Assembly: GCA_035295665.1 (NCBI GenBank)
Contig: DATGIQ010000159.1
Coordinates: 1 to 5,679, forward strand
DNA length: 5,679 nucleotides
Direction of reading: 5' to 3'
From: DATGIQ01 sp035295665
GTDB lineage: Bacteria; Planctomycetota; Planctomycetia; Gemmatales; Gemmataceae
Below the pieces are notes generated by a model. That model was not told where the DNA came from. It saw only the letters and a program-made list of their open reading frames with translations, and made no database searches. Below, in pieces: positions 1-3,957 of the stretch. Position numbers and translations under genes: made by a program. The number at the start of each line of letters is the position of its first letter. The first letter of the stretch is position 1.

Positions 1-347
1 CCTCCGGCCAGCGCTCCCAAGGACCAGCCGGCCAGCAGCGCCATGATGAGCACGAGCAGCGAAGGACGGTTGATGCGCCCGATGAATCCTCCCACGATGG
101 ACCCGGCCACCGCCCCGGCGGGCACCGCGATGGCGATGGCACCGGTGTTCCAGCCGGCCATTCGCCACACACCTTGCGCGAGCTTCACCCCCGCAACGGC
201 TCCCAGGAGCATCCAAAATACCAGCATCAATTTCGGCGCCAGGGGCAGCAAAGGCGGTGGCACCGCTGGGCTGTTAGCATTCACCCGCGAGCTTGCTTGT
301 TCGCAAGTGTTCCCGTCCCTCGATCCTCTCTGGGTGGTTGAGTCCAT
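1..347 (-). CDS. Small Ala/Gly-rich multi-pass membrane protein, 3' end outside window
   Basis: The frame is open from ATG at 347-345 to the window edge (115 codons, no stop), so the protein is partial. The start is supported by an AAGGA Shine-Dalgarno at 357-353, five bases before the ATG. Residues 1-37 are polar then proline-rich (PAVPPPLLPLAP) and probably cytosolic or a linker. Three hydrophobic segments follow: about 39-58 (LMLVFWMLLGAVAG), 68-89 (small-residue rich, AIAVPAGAVAGSIVGGFIG, glycine-zipper-like) and 96-115 (LLVLIMALLAGWSLGALAG). A charged turn GRINRPS separates the last two. The family was not recognised and no function is claimed; it resembles generic small planctomycete inner-membrane proteins. 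The start lies only about 19 bp past a strong terminator on the same strand, so expression may depend on read-through. The plus-strand frame at 43-459 over the same DNA is a shadow. Confidence 0.7.
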   Translation of the reverse strand, partial: MDSTTQRGSRDGNTCEQASSRVNANSPAVPPPLLPLAPKLMLVFWMLLGAVAGVKLAQGVWRMAGWNTGAIAIAVPAGAVAGSIVGGFIGRINRPSLLVLIMALLAGWSLGALAG

Positions 348-365
348 CGCATCCTTTCGGCCAAT

Positions 366-417
366 AAAAAAAGCCGACGCGGCGGACACCCGGAATGGTG
401 TTCCGCCGCGTCGGCTT
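366..417 (-). terminator. Strong intrinsic terminator (16-bp stem plus T7), minus strand
   Basis: Positions 371-386 pair perfectly with 402-417 (16 bp, GC-rich). Four more pairs (387-390 with 397-400) lie past a one-base bulge, and the loop is CGGAAT. Read on the minus strand the stem is followed at once by seven T residues (366-372 overlap the stem base), the classic rho-independent layout. On the plus strand the bases after the stem are only TTACT, so plus-strand termination is less likely. It lies between a minus-strand promoter (517-544) and the membrane protein start at 347. Confidence 0.85.
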
Positions 418-510
418 ACTCGTCAACGGACCCCCCAGCACAGTTGGGTTGCCCTTTAGCTAGTCATCCAACGATTTCACAGAGTTGATTAACAGCGAAC
501 TGCAACTCCA
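366..510 (-). ncRNA. Putative ~145-nt small RNA or attenuated 5' leader
   Basis: A sigma70-like promoter (TATAAT at 522-517) predicts transcription starting near 510 on the minus strand, and a strong terminator ends near 366. No convincing coding region lies between. The predicted RNA begins almost at once with a stem: GAGTTG (508-503) pairs with CAACTC (487-482). It encloses a CAG-TTCG-CTG mini-hairpin with a stable UUCG-type loop and leaves a TTAAT bulge. A second possible stem is GTTGG (472-468) with CCAAC (447-443). A 5' stem-loop plus a 3' terminator is typical of stand-alone small RNAs. The membrane protein start 19 bp past the terminator equally suits a cis-acting attenuator. No known riboswitch motif was recognised. 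The promoter and terminator are seen in the sequence; the RNA itself is inferred. Confidence 0.45.
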
Positions 511-516
511 TTAATC

Positions 517-544
517 ATTATAGCGCTCAGAACAGGGAAAACAA
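517..544 (-). promoter_or_regulatory. Sigma70-like promoter, minus strand
   Basis: A perfect -10 TATAAT lies at 522-517 and a weak -35 TTGTTT at 544-539, with a 16-bp spacer. The local sequence (about 480-580) is clearly more AT-rich than the surroundings. Predicted transcription start is about 510. It would drive the small RNA/leader and, by read-through, the membrane protein starting at 347. Confidence 0.55.
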
Positions 545-581
545 GGGGCAATTGTGATCCGAGCCTCATTATGACTTATTG

Positions 582-616
582 TCTCTCGTTCCCCTGCGGA
601 GCATGAGAACGAGAGA
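582..616. repeat. Palindromic (REP-like) element, 35 bp
   Basis: Ten bases at 582-591 (TCTCTCGTTC) are perfectly inverted at 607-616. On the minus-strand RNA six further positions pair towards a three-base loop at 600-598, with one mismatch and one G-U pair, so nearly the whole 35 bp folds. The layout CTCGTTC..ATGCTCCGC..GAACGAG resembles interspersed GTTCCCA/TGGGAAC palindromes I recall from planctomycete and other genomes; that resemblance is from memory. It lies 25 bp past the next terminator stem's far arm and may act with it as a tandem transcript end. Confidence 0.5.
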
Positions 617-617
617 A

Positions 618-642
618 GGGGCGGACGAGCTGCGTCCGCCCC
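618..642 (-). terminator. Probable terminator of the Tyr/Gly-rich gene
   Basis: GGGGCGGACG (618-627) pairs perfectly with CGTCCGCCCC (633-642) around a five-base loop. It starts 24 bp after the stop codon at 667-669 on the minus strand. The following bases are only moderately T-rich (TTCTCTCGTT), so it is a weaker terminator than the one at 366-417. The palindrome at 582-616 follows directly. Confidence 0.6.
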
Positions 643-666
643 GGATAAAGCTATTTCGGGCGCGCA

Positions 667-877
667 CTACCAACCGTAATGGTAGCCGGGGGAATACGGG
701 CCGTAGCCGTAGGGCGAGGCGGAGCCATAGGGTAAGGCATACCCGGCGGAGTAGCCGCCGTAGTAGGGTATGTATCCCCGCGGAGCGGCGTAACCGGCAT
801 AGTAAGGACGGTAAGCGTAGCCATAGGTGCCGCCGTAGGGCGAGGCGTAGCGGGCGGAGTAGCCGCCGTAGTAGGAG
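667..877 (-). pseudogene. C-terminal remnant of a Tyr/Gly-rich repeat protein, cut by ISAs1
   Basis: On the minus strand this encodes 69 residues ending ..GYHYGW and a TAG stop; 22 are Tyr and 15 Gly, with Pro, Ser and Ala filling the rest. Motifs recur: YYGGYSA at residues 2-8 and 38-44, ASPYG at 11-15 and 53-57. The frame enters the ISAs1 end at 878 with no start or signal peptide before it, so the 5' part is missing. Frames beyond the other IS end (2143-2226) show no Tyr/Gly-rich coding, so the lost half is not simply across the element. Such tails are low-complexity and typical of secreted or surface proteins; the function is unknown. The reading frame stays open into the IS as far as 1263, but that extension is a shadow of the transposase. 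A hairpin terminator follows the stop. Confidence 0.65.
745..875. repeat. Degenerate internal coding repeat, 108-bp spacing
   Basis: An identical 23-base block occurs at 745-767 and 853-875, exactly 108 bp (36 codons) apart, encoding YYGGYSA on the minus strand. A 15-base block at 707-721 recurs at 833-847 (126 bp apart, ASPYG). The repeats keep the reading frame, so they reflect duplication inside the Tyr/Gly-rich gene. The second copy ends two bases before the ISAs1 end. Confidence 0.7.
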
Positions 878-895
878 CAGGGCAAACGCATTAAA
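878..895. repeat. ISAs1 terminal inverted repeat (transposase 3' side)
   Basis: An 18-bp end, CAGGGCAAACGCATTAAA, pairs with 2125-2142. It overlaps the transposase stop codon. Weaker similarity continues inward (a TCCACATTC block matches CCACCATTC at the other end with a small gap). Confidence 0.85.
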
Positions 896-2033
896 GCTTC
901 TCCACATTCAACTCCTTCTGGAGGATTTCTTCCAGGAAGGCGACATCTAAGGTCGCCATATACCGTTTTGTCCTCAGGCTCCCCTTGCCTGGGTGCCTCT
1001 TTAACAACGCCAACGCCAACCGTCGCAACAGGGCGAAGTCCTCCGCACCGTGACGCTTCCGAATCCGGCTGGCATCCTCCCCAAAGGTCACGTCTAATTG
1101 CCAATGTAGACAATTCTCGATCCGCCAGTGATGACGCAATGCCGCCCCGTAATGCTCGACCGTGCAACGACGACTGCCGATAAAATACCGTATCTCGCTG
1201 CGCGTCACCCCCTTGACCGTCCGCTCGCTGTAACACTTGCCGATCACCGACAGATTCGCCCACTCCGCTTGGCCCCGGATGCCCTCCGGCTGATGGATCA
1301 ACTCGTAAATGCGTTTCTCCTGGCGGCCATGACCTTTCTCCTCGACCTCGTACTTTTCATAACGCAATCCTTGACAGTCGTTGTCATACGCCTTGATGAA
1401 ACAGTCCTCAATGTCCGCGTGCAAATGCTCTTGGTTCTCTTTGACCGTCAGTAGGTAATCTCCGCCACCCGCCACGATCCGGGCCGCGATCTCTTTCTGG
1501 CAACCCATCGCATCGATCGACACCAACGCTCCCTGCACGTCCAGCAATTCCAACAAACGGGGAATGGCCGTGATCTCGTTCGATTTCTCCTCGGTGGCTA
1601 CTTGGCCCAAGGTCAGGTTGGCCTCGGTAGCCCAGGCGCTCACCAAATGCAACTGCCGCAACGGCGAAGACCCACCGCCCGAATGCCGCAGGGTTTTGCC
1701 GTCGATGGCGATATGCCGCACACCCAACACCGCACCGATCTCGTGCAGCCAACCGAGCAGGGCGGATTGCAGGGCTTGCGGCTGGAGGCGGTCGAAGACA
1801 CGCTCGAAGGTGTCGTGCGAGGGGATGCCGTTGGGCAATTCCAGGAAGCGACGCAGCCAGTCGTGTCGGCGGTGTCCGGAGGTCTCGATGTCGGGCCAGG
1901 TGTTGCCGCCAGCGAGGACGGCGCAGACGGCGATAGTGAGGATGTCCAGGAGCAGGTGACGCTTGCGGCGGTTGAGACGCGGATCTTTGAGGCGGCGAAT
2001 GTGTTGCTGGAGCGAAAGCCGAGAACGAGCCAT
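891..2033 (-). CDS. ISAs1-family transposase
   Basis: A 380-residue DDE transposase, full length for the family. The N-terminal part (about 1-100) is the DDE_Tnp_1-associated domain: DPRLNRRKRHLLLDILTIAVCAVLAGG, then FLELPNGIPSHDTFERVF. The catalytic core follows: first Asp at D111 in HIAIDGKTLR, second at D174 in VSIDAMGCQK, Glu at E306 in HHWRIENCLHWQLDV. All three residues are present and no frameshift is seen, so it should be active. ATG at 2033 is chosen for its strong Shine-Dalgarno GGAGGAG (2044-2038), four bases away. A hairpin upstream can mask that site, and a possible internal promoter lies at 2100-2071. The gene excises and integrates its own element and has no host role. Plus-strand frames over this region are shadows. 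Confidence 0.95.
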   Translation of the reverse strand: MARSRLSLQQHIRRLKDPRLNRRKRHLLLDILTIAVCAVLAGGNTWPDIETSGHRRHDWLRRFLELPNGIPSHDTFERVFDRLQPQALQSALLGWLHEIGAVLGVRHIAIDGKTLRHSGGGSSPLRQLHLVSAWATEANLTLGQVATEEKSNEITAIPRLLELLDVQGALVSIDAMGCQKEIAARIVAGGGDYLLTVKENQEHLHADIEDCFIKAYDNDCQGLRYEKYEVEEKGHGRQEKRIYELIHQPEGIRGQAEWANLSVIGKCYSERTVKGVTRSEIRYFIGSRRCTVEHYGAALRHHWRIENCLHWQLDVTFGEDASRIRKRHGAEDFALLRRLALALLKRHPGKGSLRTKRYMATLDVAFLEEILQKELNVEKL

Positions 2034-2073
2034 GATTCTCCTCCGTGAGGTGCGGGCGACTCCGCGGAGAATC
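2034..2073 (-). promoter_or_regulatory. Stem-loop masking the ISAs1 transposase ribosome site
   Basis: On the minus-strand RNA, GATTCTCC (2073-2066) can pair perfectly with GGAGAATC (2041-2034), directly before the ATG at 2033. The second arm overlaps the Shine-Dalgarno GGAGGAG (2044-2038). A transcript entering from outside would carry both arms and could hide the site. A transcript from the proposed internal promoter (2100-2071) would start near 2064 and lack the first arm. Other insertion sequences such as IS10 and IS50 use this logic; its use here is inferred. Confidence 0.45.
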
Positions 2074-2100
2074 GTAGGAGCCGCCTCTTGACGAAATCAA
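2071..2100 (-). promoter_or_regulatory. Possible ISAs1 transposase promoter
   Basis: TTGATT (2100-2095) and TACGAT (2076-2071) are separated by 18 bp, each matching the sigma70 consensus at four of six bases. The -35 sits in a perfect small hairpin, CTCTTGA (2085-2091) with TCAAGAG (2097-2103), loop five bases. The predicted start near 2064 gives a short leader with the ribosome site free. Confidence 0.35.
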
Positions 2101-2124
2101 GAGACCGCGAAGAATGGTGGGGAG

Positions 2125-2142
2125 TTTAATGCGTCGGCCCTG
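2125..2142. repeat. ISAs1 terminal inverted repeat (transposase 5' side)
   Basis: TTTAATGCGTCGGCCCTG is the inverse of 878-895 with two mismatches. It marks the upstream end of the element, 92 bp before the transposase ATG. Confidence 0.85.
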
Positions 2143-2226
2143 ATCATACGACCGGATCCCGCCCAGCAAGCTCCCCTCACTACTGCCGATGCGGATTCCC
2201 TGCCCGTGAAATTACCGAACTCTGAC
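2143..2226. other. Short spacer between ISAs1 and IS3, no gene seen
   Basis: These 84 bases of host or older mobile DNA lie between two element ends. No frame looks coding and none continues the Tyr/Gly-rich gene on the far side of ISAs1. It contains no clear promoter or hairpin. Confidence 0.6.
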
Positions 2227-2257
2227 GTGTAGGGGCTTTTGTGGACACTCCGACTGC
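2227..2257. repeat. IS3 left terminal inverted repeat
   Basis: This 31-bp repeat pairs with 3454-3484 at 26 of 31 positions, including an unbroken 11-base run TTTTGTGGACA at 2237-2247. The element itself probably begins at the TG at 2228. Confidence 0.85.
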
Positions 2258-2293
2258 TACGATGAGCCCTAACCAGGCAACCAGGAGTGAGCC

Positions 2294-2590
2294 ATGAAAC
2301 CCGATAAACAGCCACACAAACGTCAGCGTCGCGTCTACCCCGACGAACTCAAGAAGGAAGCGGTTCAGATGTTGCTCGATGGCCATTCCGCCCCCGAGGG
2401 GGCGGAGAACCTGGGCATCCCGCACACCTCCCTGCTGTACCGCTGGAAGGCCGATACCCTCGGCCAGGAAGGCCAGGCCGCCGCCACCTTGGAGGCCCGC
2501 GTGCGCCAACTCGAAGAGCAATTGCGCCGCACGGAACGGGAGCGCGACATCCTAAAAAAAGCCTTGGCCATTTTCAGCCAGGCAACCTGA
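2294..2590 (+). CDS. IS3-family OrfA (DNA-binding, HTH plus leucine zipper)
   Basis: A 98-residue protein, normal for IS3 OrfA. Residues about 10-55 form the HTH_Tnp_1 domain (RRVYPDELKKEAVQMLLDGHS.. then NLGIPHTSLLYRWK), which binds the element ends. Residues about 62-93 are a heptad-type coiled coil (LEARVRQLEEQLRRTERERDILKKAL) for oligomerisation. ATG at 2294 follows AGGAG (2283-2287) by six bases. Near the end lies A AAA AAA G at 2554-2561 in the correct register for -1 slippage, which would fuse OrfA to OrfB as the active transposase. OrfA alone usually acts as a repressor or modulator in this family. Confidence 0.92.
   Translation: MKPDKQPHKRQRRVYPDELKKEAVQMLLDGHSAPEGAENLGIPHTSLLYRWKADTLGQEGQAAATLEARVRQLEEQLRRTERERDILKKALAIFSQAT
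2554..2560 (+). promoter_or_regulatory. Programmed -1 frameshift site (A7)
   Basis: The orfA codons CTA AAA AAA GCC contain the slippery heptamer A AAA AAA. After a -1 slip the new frame, starting with AGC at 2560, has no stop and runs into orfB. It gives a fused OrfAB of about 386 residues, normal for IS3. A Shine-Dalgarno-like AGGAGGT at 2591-2597 lies 30 bases downstream. It serves orfB initiation and is too far downstream to stimulate slippage by the usual upstream mechanism. Confidence 0.7.
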
Positions 2591-2604
2591 AGGAGGTCTA
2601 TCCC

Positions 2605-3453
2605 GTGATAACGCAACTGGTGCAGGAAGGCTTCCCCACGGCCCTAGTGTGTCAGACCCTCGGCGTCAGTCGCGCCGGCTACTACGCTCAGGTTCAGGGC
2701 GGTGTCGGCCTCCGCGAACAGCAGGACGCCCGGCTGCGTCCCTTGGTGCAACAAATCTTCTGGGAGCACAAGCGGCGCTACGGGGCCCGGCGGATCGCCG
2801 CGGAGCTGACCGCCCGGGATGAGGCCTGTGGCCCCGGTCGGGTGGCTCGGCTGCTGAAACAACTCGGTTTGCAGGCGATCCAGCCGCGGTCGTTTCGCCC
2901 GCGGACCACCCAGAGCCGGCACCCCCTCGGCTACAGCCCGAACCTGCTGTTGCAGACCTCGCCCCCTACGGGCATCAACCAGGTCTGGGTGGGTGACATC
3001 TCGTTCGTCCCTTTGGCAGGCAGTCGCTTCGCTTACCTGGCCTTGCTGATGGACCTGTACTCGCGCCGCATCGTCGGTTGGCAGTTGGACGAGCACATGG
3101 AAGAGGCGTTGGTACTGGCGGCGGTGCGCGCGGCGATCGGCCAGCGGCAGCCGACACCGGGCTTGATCCACCATACCGACCGGGGCGGCCAGTATGCCGG
3201 GGGCGCGTACCGCGGGGTGCTGGCGCGGGCCCGGATGCGTCAGAGCATGAGCCGTCCGGACAACTGCTACGACAACGCGTTCATGGAATCGTGTTTCGGC
3301 ACCATCAAGACTGAGCTGGAGATGGAGGTGTACGCGAACGTGCAAGCTGCTTACGAGGAGATCCACGATTACCTGTGCTACTACGACACGAAACGGCGGC
3401 ATTCATCGCTCGACTACTTGACCCCACGTGAGTTCGAGCTATCTCAAAAGTAA
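2605..3453 (+). CDS. IS3-family OrfB (DDE transposase, rve integrase core)
   Basis: 282 residues from the GTG at 2605, complete to the TAA at 3451-3453. Residues about 40-95 are the HTH_21-type region (FWEHKRRYGARRIAAEL). The retroviral-integrase-type core follows: D131 in VWVGDISFV, D192 in HHTDRGGQY, E228 in NAFMESCFGTIKTE. That gives the typical D-D(35)E spacing; the end YYDTKRRHSSLDYLTPREFE is standard for the family. The GTG has a very strong ribosome site, AGGAGGT (2591-2597), so OrfB can be made alone as well as by fusion through the A7 slip; the upstream -1 frame is open from 2560. It catalyses movement of the IS3 element. The long minus-strand frame over it is a shadow. Confidence 0.95.
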   Translation: MITQLVQEGFPTALVCQTLGVSRAGYYAQVQGGVGLREQQDARLRPLVQQIFWEHKRRYGARRIAAELTARDEACGPGRVARLLKQLGLQAIQPRSFRPRTTQSRHPLGYSPNLLLQTSPPTGINQVWVGDISFVPLAGSRFAYLALLMDLYSRRIVGWQLDEHMEEALVLAAVRAAIGQRQPTPGLIHHTDRGGQYAGGAYRGVLARARMRQSMSRPDNCYDNAFMESCFGTIKTELEMEVYANVQAAYEEIHDYLCYYDTKRRHSSLDYLTPREFELSQK

Positions 3454-3484
3454 GCAGTTCGACTGTCCACAAAACCCACTACAC
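3454..3484. repeat. IS3 right terminal inverted repeat
   Basis: The inverse of 2227-2257, with TGTCCACAAAA as the unbroken run. It begins at the base right after the orfB stop codon, so the element has no spare 3' sequence. Confidence 0.85.
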
Positions 3485-3496
3485 CTCAGTCGTGCC

Positions 3497-3940
3497 ATGC
3501 ACTCACGAGGGTTAATCATCCTGATTGGGACACTTTTGATTGCTGCCGACAACCCCAAAGAAGATTCAGCAAAGAAGGATTTGGAGAGAATCCAGGGAAC
3601 CTGGAAGATTGTCAAGCTGGAAGCTAACGGGGAACAGGCACCTGCGGAGATCGTCGCTAAGTTGAAGCTCGTCTTCAAGGACAACAAGCTCACCTTCACA
3701 CCGGGAGAACCCGGCTTCACGAACTATACCATTAAGCTGGACCCAAGCACGAAGCCGGCCAGCTTCGACATGACCCATGCAGACGGTAAGAACAAGGGCA
3801 AGACACAGAAGGGGATTTACGCCTTGGAGAGAGATAATCTCAAAATCTGTTTTGGGGATACCGACGAGCGTCCCAAGGAGTTTACGGCAAAGGCCAAGTC
3901 CAAGCAGGCCCTGTATGTCTTGAAACGTGACAAGCCTTGA
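3497..3940 (+). CDS. TIGR03067-family secreted planctomycete protein
   Basis: 147 residues from the ATG at 3497. Residues 1-17 look like a short signal peptide (MHSRGLIILIGTLLIAA) with likely cleavage before DNPKED, so it is probably exported. Residues about 26-145 are one TIGR03067 domain: LERIQGTWKIVKLEANG, LKLVFKDNKLTF, KLDPSTKPASFDMT, GKNKGKTQKGIYALERDNLKICF, RPKEFTAKAKSKQALYVLKR. The family is almost confined to planctomycetes, occurs in many copies per genome, and is of unknown function (probably a small beta-barrel). The frame also extends upstream, open, to a GTG at 3428 inside IS3, giving a possible 170-residue fusion; I prefer 3497 because the signal peptide starts there. No Shine-Dalgarno precedes it. 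IS3 ends 13 bp upstream, so its native promoter has probably been displaced. Confidence 0.88.
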   Translation: MHSRGLIILIGTLLIAADNPKEDSAKKDLERIQGTWKIVKLEANGEQAPAEIVAKLKLVFKDNKLTFTPGEPGFTNYTIKLDPSTKPASFDMTHADGKNKGKTQKGIYALERDNLKICFGDTDERPKEFTAKAKSKQALYVLKRDKP

Positions 3941-3957
3941 GGCGATCCCAATGCGAT

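Larger units (their letters stand above)
878..2142 (-). mobile_element. ISAs1-family insertion sequence, complete
   Basis: The element is bounded by 18-bp inverted repeats beginning CAGGGC at 878-895 and 2125-2142, matching at 16 of 18 positions (the two mismatches fall at repeat positions 7 and 8). Total length is 1265 bp, normal for the family. It carries one transposase gene on the minus strand, whose stop codon (891-893) lies inside the left repeat. The family usually makes target duplications of about 8 bp. Here the flanks (AGTAGGAG left, ATCATACG right) do not match, suggesting rearrangement or decay after insertion. Confidence 0.88.
2228..3483 (+). mobile_element. IS3-family insertion sequence, complete
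   Basis: The ends are TGTAGGGG.. at 2228 and ..CCACTACA at 3483, with the usual TG..CA termini. They lie inside 31-bp inverted repeats that match at 26 positions. Length is about 1256 bp. It carries orfA and orfB in the family arrangement, orfB in the -1 frame relative to orfA. No 3-5 bp target duplication is visible (ACG before, CCT after). The right end lies 13 bp before the ATG of the TIGR03067 gene. Confidence 0.88.

Noticed and set aside
43..459. Plus-strand 138-residue open frame
   Set aside because: It overlaps the better minus-strand membrane protein, runs through the terminator hairpin, and reads as low-complexity Met/Ala/Pro/Thr with no start signal.
464..511. Possible leader peptide MELQFAVNQLCEIVG on the minus strand
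   Set aside because: Its ATG coincides with the predicted transcription start, it has no ribosome site, and it shows no run of regulatory codons.
707..875. CRISPR-like or minisatellite array
   Set aside because: The repeats are few, unevenly spaced (108 and 126 bp) and keep the coding frame, so they are protein repeats.
579..950. Plus-strand Arg/Ser-rich frame
   Set aside because: It is the antisense of the Tyr/Gly-rich repeats and of the ISAs1 end; its arginine richness is an artefact of the reversed codons.
667..1263. 198-residue minus-strand frame fusing ISAs1 sequence to the Tyr/Gly tail
   Set aside because: Its N-terminal two thirds is out of frame with the intact transposase and looks like shadow sequence; only the part outside the IS is kept.
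1408..2169. 253-residue minus-strand frame across the ISAs1 end
   Set aside because: A different frame over the clear transposase, rich in Arg/Pro/His, crossing the inverted repeat; a shadow.
2644..3402. 252-residue minus-strand frame
   Set aside because: Antisense of IS3 orfB, which carries all catalytic motifs; no motif of its own.
3428..3496. GTG at 3428 as the true start of the TIGR03067 protein
   Set aside because: The extension is IS3 sequence and would place 23 polar residues before the signal peptide. It is kept only as a possible fusion.
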